Source of the DNA: DATKUC01 sp964577375
Lineage (GTDB): Bacteria; Spirochaetota; Spirochaetia; DSM-27196; DATKUC01
DNA: 64,000 nt
Direction: 5' to 3'
Assembly: GCA_964577375.1 (NCBI GenBank)
Contig: CAZNYW010000001.1
Location: 1-64,000 of the forward strand
Shown here piece after piece: positions 41,054 through 49,921 of this stretch (positions are counted from its first letter, which is position 1; every line of letters starts with the position of its first letter). The translations under genes were made by a program, and so were the position numbers. Under the pieces are notes generated by a model. It did not search any database, was not told where the DNA came from, and saw only the letters and a program-made list of their open reading frames with translations.

Positions 41054-42379
41054 GTGTCGAATCGGAGAATCGGCTGGATCCTCTACGTTTCGCGTCGCTA
41101 CTTCCGCACGCGGCGACGGGAGAAGGGACACACCGCCTCCATTCTCTCGGTTGCCGGCATTGGTGCGGGCGTGATGACCCTCATCGTCGTCCTTGCGGTA
41201 ATGAACGGGTTCCAGCTTACGACCATTCGCTCGATCCTGGAGGTGAACTCCTACCACCTTCGGGTCACCGATCGGGCAGCGAAGGGCAGGGATCCCGCCC
41301 TCGAATCTCTCCTTCGCGGGGTCAGGGGCGTGGAGGCGGTGGTTCCGTTCGTCGACCTGCAGACGGTCGCTCAGGGCTACTTCTCCGGCGTTCAGGCGGT
41401 CACGCTGCGCGGAGTTCCCGCCGATGCGATGACGCTCGACCCGAGCCTCGCCGCCTCGGTAAGGATCGTTGCCGGGCAGTTCGACCTGAGCCGGCCCGGC
41501 AACGTCGTTCTCGGTACCGAGCTCGCGCAGAGCCTCGGCGTTCGCGTCGGCGACGAGGTTACGCTTCTGACGCTGCTTTCGAGCCCGCATCCTTCGGCGG
41601 GCGCTTCGGGACGGCCTGTGTTCCGGGTGGCCGGCATCTTTCGTACCGGATTCTACGACTACGACCTGAGCTGGGGATTCATCTCCATCGGGGACGCGCT
41701 CGGAGAGTTCGGAGCACCCGGCGGAGTGGTATACGGCCTCAAGCTGAAAGACCGGTTCGACGACCGGACAGTGGCTGCGCGCATCCGCAACGCCCTCCCG
41801 CAGAATGTGAGAAACGATATCCGCATAGAATCGTGGCGTCAGTACAATCGCGCGATCTTCGGCGCGCTCAGCGTCGAAAAAACCACCATGATGCTTCTTG
41901 TGGGTCTCATCTTTCTGGTGGTCGGGGTGAACATCTATCAGTCGCTCCGCCGGTCTGTCTACGAACGGACCGAGGATATCGGCGTCCTGCGGGCGGTGGG
42001 TGCCCCGCCGTCGGCGATCCAGCTCATTTTCGTGCTCGACGGCTTCTATATCGGATTCCTGGGAGCCGCCATAGGGACCGCGCTCGGTCTCTTCCTCTCG
42101 GTGAACATAAACGGGGTTTTCAGCGTCACCGAGCACGTCGTGAACGGCGCGCTCGCCCTGGGCGGGCCGGTGCTTCAGAGCGTAGTCGGACTGCGCCCCG
42201 GCGAGTTTTCCATCTTCTCTCCGGCCTACTTCTACCTGTCTGCGGTGCCGGTCCACGTCGTCTTCGGAGAGGTTTTCAGCATCTTTCTGTTTGCCCTGCT
42301 TTCTGCCACACTGGCCAGCGTGTTCGCCGCCATGCGCGTCGCGCGAATAAAACCCGCTCACGTGTTGAGGTACGAGTAG
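41054..42379 (+). CDS. LolC/LolE-type ABC transporter permease
   Basis: An inner-membrane permease of about 441 residues in the MacB/FtsX-like superfamily. One N-terminal helix (about 25-50, ILSVAGIGAGVMTLIVVLAVMNG) is followed by a large periplasmic domain (about 51-275) and three C-terminal helices (MLLVGLIFLVVGVNIYQSL; FYIGFLGAAIGTALGLFLSV; VFSIFLFALLSATLASVFAAM). LolC and LolE extract lipoproteins from the inner membrane for transfer to LolA. GTG 41054 is preferred to an upstream TTG overlapping the previous stop. The ATPase gene follows immediately. Confidence 0.85.
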   Translation: MSNRRIGWILYVSRRYFRTRRREKGHTASILSVAGIGAGVMTLIVVLAVMNGFQLTTIRSILEVNSYHLRVTDRAAKGRDPALESLLRGVRGVEAVVPFVDLQTVAQGYFSGVQAVTLRGVPADAMTLDPSLAASVRIVAGQFDLSRPGNVVLGTELAQSLGVRVGDEVTLLTLLSSPHPSAGASGRPVFRVAGIFRTGFYDYDLSWGFISIGDALGEFGAPGGVVYGLKLKDRFDDRTVAARIRNALPQNVRNDIRIESWRQYNRAIFGALSVEKTTMMLLVGLIFLVVGVNIYQSLRRSVYERTEDIGVLRAVGAPPSAIQLIFVLDGFYIGFLGAAIGTALGLFLSVNINGVFSVTEHVVNGALALGGPVLQSVVGLRPGEFSIFSPAYFYLSAVPVHVVFGEVFSIFLFALLSATLASVFAAMRVARIKPAHVLRYE

Positions 42380-43054
42380 ATGGCGATTCTCACTCTCTCT
42401 TCGGTTTCCAAGGAGTTCCGTTCCGGAAACGAGCGGCTTCGTGTGCTCGACGAGGTTTCCGTGGAGCTCGAAGCGGGCCGGATCGCGGTGATATCCGGTG
42501 AGAGCGGCTCGGGAAAGAGCACGCTGCTCAATCTCGTAGCGGGACTGGACCTTCCCTCGAAAGGGAAGATCAGGGTCGGCGGATATCAGGTCGAGGCTCT
42601 GCGGGAAGAGGATCTCACGAGCTACCGGACGAAGGTGGTGGGGCTGGTCTTCCAGTTCCACTATCTGCTGCGCGATTTCAGTGCACTGGAGAATGTGATG
42701 CTGCCGGCCTACATGGCCGGAAGAAGCCGCGCGGAGGCGGAGAAGCGCGCCCTTGAGCTGCTCGATGAAGTCGGGCTTTCGGACCGGCTGAATCACTACC
42801 CCACGCAGCTTTCCGGCGGAGAGCGCCAGAGGGCGGCGGTGGCCCGTGCGCTCATAAACGACCCGGATCTCATCCTCGCCGACGAACCGACCGGCAACCT
42901 GGACGTTTCCAATTCAAGGCTCGTACAGGACCGGCTGTTTGCGCTGGTGCGCGGCCACGGCAAGACACTCATCCTGGTGACGCATGACCTGGCGCTCGCC
43001 GCCGCGGGCGACCGCCGCTTCAACCTGGAAAACGGGAGGCTGCGCGAGCTGTGA
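42380..43054 (+). CDS. lolD: LolD-type ABC transporter ATPase
   Basis: A 224-residue ATP-binding subunit. Walker A is SGESGSGKST, the Q-loop lies at VFQFHYLLRDF, the signature is LSGGERQRAAVARAL, and Walker B is LILADEPTGNLD with the H-loop in LVTHD. The pattern FQFHYLLRDFSALENVMLPA is characteristic of the LolD/MacB group. It is flanked on both sides by permease genes, abutting one and overlapping the other by four bases, so the complex is a heterodimeric LolCDE-type exporter. Confidence 0.92.
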   Translation: MAILTLSSVSKEFRSGNERLRVLDEVSVELEAGRIAVISGESGSGKSTLLNLVAGLDLPSKGKIRVGGYQVEALREEDLTSYRTKVVGLVFQFHYLLRDFSALENVMLPAYMAGRSRAEAEKRALELLDEVGLSDRLNHYPTQLSGGERQRAAVARALINDPDLILADEPTGNLDVSNSRLVQDRLFALVRGHGKTLILVTHDLALAAAGDRRFNLENGRLREL

Positions 43055-44499
43055 AACTCCGCGCATCGCTGCTCCTCACAGCCCGCTACCTCTTCGGAAA
43101 CCGTACGGCGAACGCCGCCCGCCGGAACGGTCCGCGAGTCACCTCCGCGGCGGAGCCCGGCGCCGACGAGGCGGAGCAGGTGGCTCCCAACGCGATACCC
43201 GTCACCAGGCGTCGCCGAGGAAGGGTCCGGGGGGCGATCATCGGGATAGCGGTCAGCCTGGTGCCGCTGGTGGTGGTGCTCGAAGTGGCTGACGGCATGA
43301 TCGAGGGAATCACGGCCCGATTCATCGAGGTCGGCACCTATCACATCGAGGCTGTTTCGGTGGGCGATGCGGGCGCTGCAGAGATGGAGAAGCTCGCGCG
43401 GTCGGTCTCTACGGTTCCGGGCGTGACCGAGGCTGTGCCCGAGCGTCAGGGGCTCGGCCTGATCTCCTCCGCGCACGGGCGTACCGGGGCGACCATCCGG
43501 GCGATCGATCCGCGATTGTATGCCCAGGACGCTGCGTTCCGCCGCTACGTGCAGATGAACGCCGGGGTCTTCGATCTCAGCACCGGCAATTCCATCGTCG
43601 TCGGAACGGAGATCGCGCGCAAGCTCGACCTGAAGCCTGGCGACACGGTCCGTCTGATAACGGTGCGAAGCTTCGGTGGAAGCGCCTTTCTGCCCAAGGT
43701 GAGCACCTTCACCGTGCGCGGGATCTTCTCGACCGGTTACCAGGAGCTTGACAAGCTGTGGGTCTTCGTTCCCTTCGAGCGCGGTTCCGGGATTCTCCCG
43801 GCCAAGTCATCCCGCGCCATCATCGGGATCAAGGTCAAGGATCCGTTCGCAATCAGCAACCCGCTCTACTCCGGGGGGCCGGGCTCGCACGCGAACCTCG
43901 CCGCCATGGTCGCCCGCATCAGCGAAAAGCTCAGCCCGGACTGGCGCCTCTACTCCTGGTACGAGCTGGACCGGGCGCAATACATGTCCTTCGTCACCAC
44001 CAAGAACCTGCTTGTCTTCATAATGATCCTGATCGTCGCGGTGGCATCGGTGAACATCTCCTCGTCGATGATCATGCTGGTGATGGAGAAGCAGGACGAG
44101 ATTGCCATCCTCAAGGCTCTCGGCGCGAGCCCTCGCGGCATCCGCACCATCTTTCTTCTGGCCGGCTTTGCCGCAGGCACAATGGGAACGCTGGCCGGTA
44201 TCGGAACCGGTCTTTTCCTCGCGGTAAACATCAACGAGGTCATCCATCTTCTGCAGGTCGGCGTAAATGGTTTCATGTGGTTTGTGCGACTTCTACTGTC
44301 GCCGTTTACTACGGTTCCAGCCGGGCGGGTTGACATCTTCAATCCGGAGTTCTATCTTCAGACCATTCCAATCCGGATTCGAGTCTCGGAAGTCTTCCTC
44401 GCATCGTTCCTGTCGATTCTGCTATCCACCGCAGCTTCCTACTTTCCGGCACGTCGAGCCGGAAACATCCGGCCTCTTTCGATAATGCGTAAGCATTAA
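43051..44499 (+). CDS. second LolC/LolE-type ABC permease
   Basis: A 482-residue permease paired with the 41054 gene. It has the same plan: one N-terminal helix, a large periplasmic domain (about 100-320) and three C-terminal helices (NLLVFIMILIVAVASVNISSSMIMLVM is the first). Between an amphipathic start and the first helix is an extra basic, Ala/Arg/Pro-rich stretch (residues about 18-65) missing in the partner. The motif MEKQDEIAILKALGASPRGI is the cytoplasmic coupling element of this family. The GTG at 43051 overlaps lolD. No LolA or LolB is in the window. Confidence 0.86.
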   Translation: MKLRASLLLTARYLFGNRTANAARRNGPRVTSAAEPGADEAEQVAPNAIPVTRRRRGRVRGAIIGIAVSLVPLVVVLEVADGMIEGITARFIEVGTYHIEAVSVGDAGAAEMEKLARSVSTVPGVTEAVPERQGLGLISSAHGRTGATIRAIDPRLYAQDAAFRRYVQMNAGVFDLSTGNSIVVGTEIARKLDLKPGDTVRLITVRSFGGSAFLPKVSTFTVRGIFSTGYQELDKLWVFVPFERGSGILPAKSSRAIIGIKVKDPFAISNPLYSGGPGSHANLAAMVARISEKLSPDWRLYSWYELDRAQYMSFVTTKNLLVFIMILIVAVASVNISSSMIMLVMEKQDEIAILKALGASPRGIRTIFLLAGFAAGTMGTLAGIGTGLFLAVNINEVIHLLQVGVNGFMWFVRLLLSPFTTVPAGRVDIFNPEFYLQTIPIRIRVSEVFLASFLSILLSTAASYFPARRAGNIRPLSIMRKH

Positions 44500-44519
44500 T
44501 CCCGGATTAGGGTTACAAT
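44497..44519 (+). promoter_or_regulatory. palindrome and -10 box upstream of mcsA
   Basis: TAATCC-C-GGATTA (44497-44509) lies five bases before TACAAT (44514-44519), covering the place of a spacer or operator. No good -35 is seen, which fits an activated or repressed promoter. It matches neither the CtsR heptad repeat nor the CIRCE element. Confidence 0.5.
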
Positions 44520-44537
44520 ATAGGCGGTAGGTCACGT

Positions 44538-45173
44538 ATGGGAGAAATGTGCGCGGCGTGCGGCAGCAACGATGCCGTGATTAAAATCCAGACAATGATG
44601 GGGCCCGTTACGGAAGAGGTGTGGCTTTGCCGTTCCTGCGCGGACAAGCGTGGGATCGACATCCACGAGCCGGCGATAGAGCCACGCACCGCCGACCTTC
44701 TTGCCGGACTGCTCCGTCCGCGGCCGCCCAAACGGCGAAAGAAGGCCTCGTCCGGCGACGGTGCTTCACAGGCCGGCCAGACCGAGACGCCTCAGCGCTC
44801 GCCGGGAAGCTCCAGCAAGCGCGAAAGCGGTTACTCCGGCGACGATGTGCCTGCCAACGGAAGAGAGTGCCCGAGCTGCGGGCTCACTCTCGGGCAGCTC
44901 AAGAAAACGGGTCGAGTAGGTTGTGTTCATTGCTACACGGTATTTCGGCCGATCATAGAAACAGTGTTGAAGGACCAGTCGTTCGCCGGACGACATATCG
45001 GCCGGCTCCCGGAACGTCTGGCCACCTACCGGTACATCTTCGTGGACCGCGAGCGGCTTGCTCGAAGCCTTGGGGCGGCCATAGCACGGGAGGATTTCGA
45101 AGAGGCGACGCAGCTGCGCGAAGAGATCCGGCGAATGGACAGGTTGGAGGGCCTATCCGATGATAACGGGTGA
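44538..45173 (+). CDS. mcsA: McsA-like zinc-finger protein with UVR motif
   Basis: A 211-residue cytoplasmic protein. The N-terminal zinc finger uses Cys5/Cys8 and Cys31/Cys34, the second CPSC...CVHC (about 113-136). A Ser/Arg-rich linker of about 50 residues separates them and is longer than in Bacillus McsA. The C-terminal UVR motif (AREDFEEATQLREEIRRM) resembles the ClpC-contact segment. McsA activates the arginine kinase McsB and helps deliver clients to ClpC. Its 3' end overlaps mcsB by 14 bases. Confidence 0.9.
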   Translation: MGEMCAACGSNDAVIKIQTMMGPVTEEVWLCRSCADKRGIDIHEPAIEPRTADLLAGLLRPRPPKRRKKASSGDGASQAGQTETPQRSPGSSSKRESGYSGDDVPANGRECPSCGLTLGQLKKTGRVGCVHCYTVFRPIIETVLKDQSFAGRHIGRLPERLATYRYIFVDRERLARSLGAAIAREDFEEATQLREEIRRMDRLEGLSDDNG

Positions 45174-46377
45174 CGGCGCGACAGAAGGGCGCACAGGCGC
45201 CGCGGACTCAGGCTACGGAACCGGCGGCGAATACTCCGCAGAAAAGGGACGCGAAACCCGGTGGTTCACCGAAGCTGGCCCCGACAACGACGTCGTCGTC
45301 TCCACGCGTGTCCGTCTGGCAAGAAATCTTGCAGGGTTCCCCTTTCCCGGCTTCATGACGCCGGAGGACGAAACCGCGGTCGCGGCTGGAATCGTCCAGG
45401 TCTTCCAGGATCGCTTTTCGACTCGTGAGTACATCGTTGTCGATCCTTCGCGACTGACCGGCCTTGCGCGCCTCCTGCTCCTCGAGCGCAACCTCGTATC
45501 GGATGATTTCCCGGTCGAGGGACATTCGGCGCTCATTCTTCGCTCCGACGAACGGTTTTCCGCGTCGGTCAACCTGATTGATCACCTGCGGCTTTCGGTG
45601 CTGCGGGGCGGCAGGCAGATCGGCGAAGCCTTCAGCGAGGCGGATCGGATCGACCGGGTCGTGGAGGCGGACCTGCCATATGCGGTGTCGCTGGAATGGG
45701 GCTATCTGAACAGCGAGATCACCAATATCGGCACAGGCATGCGCGCCTCGGTGCTGCTGCACATGCCCGCGCTCGTCGAAACCGATCAGGCCCCGGAAGT
45801 GTTCGAAAAGGTGAGCCGGTCGGGCTTCATGGTGAAGGGTTTCTGGGTGTCCGACGGAGAGGAGAGCCCGCGCCGGTCACTTGGCCACATGTATCAGCTG
45901 GCAAACCTGATTACCATAGGCGTTCGCGAGGCTGATATTGTCGAAAAACTTGATAGGGCAACTAGTCAATTGGTACATTATGAGCAGAAGGCACGGCGCG
46001 GGCTGATGCGCGGCCGGAAGCATGCTATGGTCGAGAAGCGGGTGGCTGATGCAAGGCAGCGGCTTCAGGACGCACAGTCACTGGGCTACCGGGAGGCAGT
46101 AGAGCTGCTTTCCGATATCCGACTTGGTACGGCCCTGGGGCTGGTTCCGGACGCACATTTGGAATCAGTCACTGCGCTTTTTTTTGTTTCCCAGCGGTCG
46201 CACGTCGTGCATGCACTGATGGGTGCGGCGGACGGCGGCGGGAATGACAGTGGTGAAGAACCGCGCGAAGGCACGGGGATGGAAAGTGAGGCAGAAAAAG
46301 CTTCGAAAATCGGAGACAGTGAGATCGACGAGCAGCGCGCCGCGCTGATTCGAGGGTACCTGTTTCCGGGCGTGTGA
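45160..46377 (+). CDS. mcsB: McsB-family protein with degenerate arginine-kinase active site
   Basis: A 405-residue phosphagen-kinase-fold protein. In Bacillus, McsB phosphorylates arginines to mark proteins for ClpCP. Fold markers are present: VVVSTRVRLARNL (residues 45-57), IDHLRLSV, NIGTGMRASVLLHMPAL. However, the catalytic NEEDH motif reads NLIDH (138-142), losing both glutamates, and the SCPTN active-site cysteine motif reads SEITN (185-189). The flexible-loop motif GEGSEA is replaced by DGEESP. The C-terminus carries an Asp/Glu/Gly-rich insertion (about 345-380) before the pArg-binding-like end EQRAALIRGYL. I infer weak or no kinase activity, perhaps an adaptor role. It lies between mcsA and clpC. 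Confidence 0.85.
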   Translation: MITGDGATEGRTGAADSGYGTGGEYSAEKGRETRWFTEAGPDNDVVVSTRVRLARNLAGFPFPGFMTPEDETAVAAGIVQVFQDRFSTREYIVVDPSRLTGLARLLLLERNLVSDDFPVEGHSALILRSDERFSASVNLIDHLRLSVLRGGRQIGEAFSEADRIDRVVEADLPYAVSLEWGYLNSEITNIGTGMRASVLLHMPALVETDQAPEVFEKVSRSGFMVKGFWVSDGEESPRRSLGHMYQLANLITIGVREADIVEKLDRATSQLVHYEQKARRGLMRGRKHAMVEKRVADARQRLQDAQSLGYREAVELLSDIRLGTALGLVPDAHLESVTALFFVSQRSHVVHALMGAADGGGNDSGEEPREGTGMESEAEKASKIGDSEIDEQRAALIRGYLFPGV

Positions 46378-46462
46378 ACGCTTCAGGCGGCAGCATTGAC
46401 AGTCGACCAGCAGGGGGTCGGCGCAGAGTGCGTGGCACTGGGGCAGGTTTTGGGAGGACTGC

Positions 46463-48982
46463 ATGTTCAAAGGTTTGACGCAACGAGCGCAGAAAGTGCT
46501 CACCATACTCGCTCAGGATGAGGCAAAACGCTTTCACTCAGATCAGCTATTGCCTGAGCATATCATGCTCGCCCTGCTCAAGGAGGGCGGAGGACTCGGG
46601 TACAAGGCCCTTCAGAAGGTCATGATCGATCCTGCAAAGATGCAATTTGAAATAGAAAAGGCCATTCCTCGCAAGCGGGGAGGTTTCATCCTCGGCGATG
46701 TGCCTCCCTCACCGAGAGGCCGCAAGGTCCTCGAAGATTCGGCCGAAGAGGCGCGGAATCTGGGACACGAATACATCGGTACCGAACATCTGCTTCTGGC
46801 CTGCGCGCGCGAAGCGGACAGCGAAACATCGAAATATCTTGCAAAGCACAATATAACCGTCGAGATGCTCCGGGAGGTCGTCGCGGAGCTTTCCGGGACC
46901 GGCGGAACCGGATCCGGTTCGAGCGGGAGATTCTCGGGCGGGCAGCAGAAAAAGAAGAGTCTGACCGGCCAGGCCTCCAAGAAGGCCACGCCGACCCTCG
47001 ATGAGTTCTCACGCGATCTTACCGAGCTCGCCCGCGGCGACAAGCTCGACCCGGTCGTCGGCCGTGAGAAAGAGATCCAGCGCGTCATACAGATCCTGGC
47101 GCGCCGCACCAAGAACAATCCGGTGCTGATCGGCGAGCCCGGCGTCGGGAAGACGGCGATTGTGGAAGGGCTCGCGCAGCGGATCGTCGAAGGTTCGGCG
47201 CCGGAAGTCCTTCTCGGCAAGAGGGTGCTCACCCTCGATCTCGCTTCACTCATAGCCGGAACCAAGTACCGTGGCGAGTTCGAAGAGCGGCTGAAGAGGG
47301 TAATGAAGGAGATCACCAACGCCGCGAACGTGGTGCTTTTCATCGACGAGCTGCACACCATTATCGGTGCGGGCGGGGCGGAGGGCGCCATCGATGCCTC
47401 CAACATGCTCAAGCCCGCGCTCTCGCGCGGTGAGATCCAGTGCATCGGCGCGACGACGCTGAACGAGTACAAGAAATACATAGAGAAGGATGCCGCGCTC
47501 GAGCGCCGCTTCCAGACCATCTTCGTCAACGAACCGAGCGTCTCCGAGACCATCGAAATCCTCAAGGGCATCAAGGCGCGCTACGAGGATCACCACAATG
47601 TCTCCTATACGCCTGGTGCGATCGAAGTTTCCGCGATGCTCTCGCGGCGGTACATCACCGAGCGGTTCCTGCCGGACAAGGCAATCGACCTGATCGACGA
47701 GGCGGGTGCCCGCAAGCGAATCTCCAACAGCGTCCGTCCGACCGAGCTCGCGGAGCTCGAGACAGAGATCGAAAGGCTGAACCAGGAGAAGCTTGCGCTG
47801 GTGAACTCGCAGAACTACGAACGTGCGGCCGCGGTCCGTGACCAGGTGCGTGAGCTCAAGGGTCACGTCGAGGAGATGAAGTCCGAGTGGAAGGTCACGC
47901 TCAAGACCGAGCACAATGTGGTCGACGCGGAGGATATCCAGTTCGTCATCTCGGAGATGACGGGCATTCCGCTTTCACGCCTTGTGCAGAGTGAGAGCGA
48001 CAAGCTCCTTCAGATCGAGCACGAGCTGCACAAGAAGGTGATAGGGCAGGAGGAGGCGATCAACGTCATCGCGTCGTCGATCCGCCGCTCCCGAACCGGC
48101 CTGAGCTCGCCAAACCGGCCGATGGGTTCGTTCATATTCCTCGGACCGACCGGCGTGGGTAAGACGCTGCTTGCCAAGACGCTTGCGGAGTTCCTGTTCG
48201 GCAATTCGGATGCGCTCATCCGCATCGACATGTCGGACTTCATGGAAAAGCACAACGTGAGCCGCCTCGTCGGCGCACCTCCGGGCTACGTCGGCTACGA
48301 GGAGGGGGGCCTCCTCACCGAGAAAATCCGCCGCCGTCCCTACAGCGTTGTGCTGCTCGACGAGATCGAAAAGGCGCATCCGGACGTGTTCAACATCCTG
48401 CTGCAGGTGCTGGAAGAGGGGCAGCTTCAGGACAACCTCGGCCACACGGTGAGCTTCCGGAATACCGTGCTCATCATGACCTCCAATGCCGGCGCGCGGG
48501 AGATCACCCGCGAGTCGATGGTAGGCTTTCAGCCCGCCGAGGGCGTTCTGGAGTACCGGGACATCAAGGCGAGCGCCATGAACGAGCTGCGCCGCGTATT
48601 CCGGCCCGAGTTCCTCAACCGCGTCGACGAAGTGGTGGTGTTCCACAGCCTCGACAAGAAAGAGGTGCGGGAAATCCTCGACATTCTGCTCGCCGAGGTG
48701 CAGACACGGCTTGCGGAGCGCGAGGTGGTTCTCGAGGTCAAGCAGACGGCGAAGGACCATCTCATCGAGTCGGGCTACGACGTCAAGTTCGGCGCGCGGC
48801 CGTTGCGGAGAACCATTCAGCGGGAGATCGAGGACCCCCTTGCGATGGAGATCCTGAAGGGGCGATTCGGACCGAACAGCCACGTCATCGTGCTCATTCG
48901 AAGTGGAAAGATCGCCTTTCGCGCGGGCAACCGCATAGAGGCCCCCGACGGCGACAAGCTACCGGTCAGCATGAACAACTGA
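46463..48982 (+). CDS. clpC: ClpC AAA+ unfoldase
   Basis: An 839-residue Hsp100 protein that unfolds proteins for the ClpP peptidase. The N domain (1-145) with double repeat begins MFKGLTQRAQKVLTI. NBD1 has GEPGVGKT (about residue 224) and the middle domain (about 415-475) includes the UVR-like stretch SQNYERAAAVRDQVREL, which marks ClpC rather than ClpA. NBD2 has GPTGVGKTLLAKTLAE (about 562) and VLLDEIEKAHPD. The C-terminus is short. All ATPase motifs are intact. ATG 46463 follows GGGAGG. A strong terminator follows. A ClpP gene is not in the window. Confidence 0.96.
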   Translation: MFKGLTQRAQKVLTILAQDEAKRFHSDQLLPEHIMLALLKEGGGLGYKALQKVMIDPAKMQFEIEKAIPRKRGGFILGDVPPSPRGRKVLEDSAEEARNLGHEYIGTEHLLLACAREADSETSKYLAKHNITVEMLREVVAELSGTGGTGSGSSGRFSGGQQKKKSLTGQASKKATPTLDEFSRDLTELARGDKLDPVVGREKEIQRVIQILARRTKNNPVLIGEPGVGKTAIVEGLAQRIVEGSAPEVLLGKRVLTLDLASLIAGTKYRGEFEERLKRVMKEITNAANVVLFIDELHTIIGAGGAEGAIDASNMLKPALSRGEIQCIGATTLNEYKKYIEKDAALERRFQTIFVNEPSVSETIEILKGIKARYEDHHNVSYTPGAIEVSAMLSRRYITERFLPDKAIDLIDEAGARKRISNSVRPTELAELETEIERLNQEKLALVNSQNYERAAAVRDQVRELKGHVEEMKSEWKVTLKTEHNVVDAEDIQFVISEMTGIPLSRLVQSESDKLLQIEHELHKKVIGQEEAINVIASSIRRSRTGLSSPNRPMGSFIFLGPTGVGKTLLAKTLAEFLFGNSDALIRIDMSDFMEKHNVSRLVGAPPGYVGYEEGGLLTEKIRRRPYSVVLLDEIEKAHPDVFNILLQVLEEGQLQDNLGHTVSFRNTVLIMTSNAGAREITRESMVGFQPAEGVLEYRDIKASAMNELRRVFRPEFLNRVDEVVVFHSLDKKEVREILDILLAEVQTRLAEREVVLEVKQTAKDHLIESGYDVKFGARPLRRTIQREIEDPLAMEILKGRFGPNSHVIVLIRSGKIAFRAGNRIEAPDGDKLPVSMNN

Positions 48983-48990
48983 ACAGACAT

Positions 48991-49029
48991 CCGGCGGTCG
49001 CTCGAGCGTGAGTGGCCGCCGGTCTTTTT
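48991..49029 (+). terminator. intrinsic terminator after clpC
   Basis: CCGGCGG (48991-48997) pairs with CCGCCGG (49016-49022), followed by TCTTTTT. It ends the mcsA-mcsB-clpC operon. Confidence 0.8.
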
Positions 49030-49039
49030 GTGCTCGCTC

Positions 49040-49068
49040 TTGACTGACCGTCAGTCTAAAAGTATTAT
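49040..49068 (+). promoter_or_regulatory. tetR promoter with overlapping operator
   Basis: TTGACT (49040-49045), 17 bases, TATTAT (49063-49068). The palindrome GACTGA-CCG-TCAGTC (49042-49056) overlaps the -35 box. Its form is typical of TetR-family operators, so autorepression is likely. Confidence 0.75.
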
Positions 49069-49101
49069 ACTCGTAGTCAGTACAGCAGAGGGAGACCGGA
49101 A

Positions 49102-49761
49102 ATGCGAACGCAGGATCCAAGGTTGTCGCAGACGCAGGCCACCATCCTCGACTCGGCGATCGAGCTCTTCATCGCCGACGGGTTCGAGAAGACATCGATG
49201 GAAGCCATTGCCTCCGCCGCCGGCGTGGCCAAGGGGACGCTCTACTACCATTTCGATTCCAAGGAGGGGATCGTCGACGCAGTCATCGAGCGCTATGCGG
49301 TTTCGGCGGAGTCGGCGCTTGACTCGATCGAACGAGACCGGACTCTCGACTTCGTTTCGAAGCTGACGGCACTCGTCGCTGCGATGGAGGAACTCAACAC
49401 CGCGGTATTCTCGAAGCTTCACAGGATGCGCTATATCGACATCCACGACAGAACCGAGGCGGTCATCGTCGATCGGATAGCGCCTTTCTTCGGGAGGGTG
49501 ATCGAAGAGGGCATCCGGCAGGGCAGCTGCCACGTTGAGCATCCGCTCGAGTATGCGGAGATCCTTCTCTCTTCCGCGCAGGTTCTTCTGGATCCGGAGC
49601 GGGGGGTGGAGAACTATCCCCGCCGAATCGCCGCCTTCACCGCACTCTCTTCGCGGGTCCTCGGCCTCGACCGCACGCTGTCCGCCGAGGTTTTCCGCGC
49701 CCTCGAGCAACACACGGAGACCTCCGATCCGAGTCGCCTCGTCTCCCGCACGGAGGAGTAG
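49102..49761 (+). CDS. TetR-family transcriptional repressor
   Basis: A 219-residue regulator. The N-terminal HTH (residues about 11-57) reads ILDSAIELFIADGFEKTSM, then IASAAGVAKGTLYYHFDSKEG, a textbook TetR signature. The C-terminal helical ligand domain (about 60-205) has no assigned effector. Many relatives control adjacent efflux pumps. Here a MATE pump gene begins four bases after its stop but is truncated after about 52 codons. GAGGGAG precedes ATG 49102. Confidence 0.92.
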   Translation: MRTQDPRLSQTQATILDSAIELFIADGFEKTSMEAIASAAGVAKGTLYYHFDSKEGIVDAVIERYAVSAESALDSIERDRTLDFVSKLTALVAAMEELNTAVFSKLHRMRYIDIHDRTEAVIVDRIAPFFGRVIEEGIRQGSCHVEHPLEYAEILLSSAQVLLDPERGVENYPRRIAAFTALSSRVLGLDRTLSAEVFRALEQHTETSDPSRLVSRTEE

Positions 49762-49765
49762 TCAG

Positions 49766-49921
49766 TTGAAGAACAGCAGAGACATGCTCATGCAGGACAG
49801 CATCGGAAAGCTCGTCTTCGCCTTCTCGGTGCCCTCCGTTGCCGGAATGCTGGTGAATGGTATGTACAGTGTGATCGACCGTGTCTTCGTGGGCCGCGGC
49901 GTCGGGCCCGACGCGCTCGCG
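49766..49921 (+). pseudogene. 5' remnant of a MATE-family efflux pump gene
   Basis: From TTG 49766 about 52 codons match the N-terminus of MATE multidrug/Na+ antiporters: SIGKLVFAFSVPSVAGMLV, then DRVFVGRGVGPDALA. A full MATE protein has about 450 residues and 12 helices. Homology stops at about 49921, where a tRNA T-arm-like hairpin starts; the frame then runs into the antisense of the lipoprotein gene. The rest of the pump is absent, so a deletion or recombination removed it. The upstream TetR gene would have regulated this pump. Confidence 0.72.

Noticed and set aside
40973..42796. 607-codon antisense frame over the LolC-like and lolD genes
   Set aside because: Shadow of two well-supported genes; composition is His/Arg/Glu-rich without domains.
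44497..44509. Terminator after the Lol permease gene
   Set aside because: The stem is only six bases and no T run follows; an operator is more likely.
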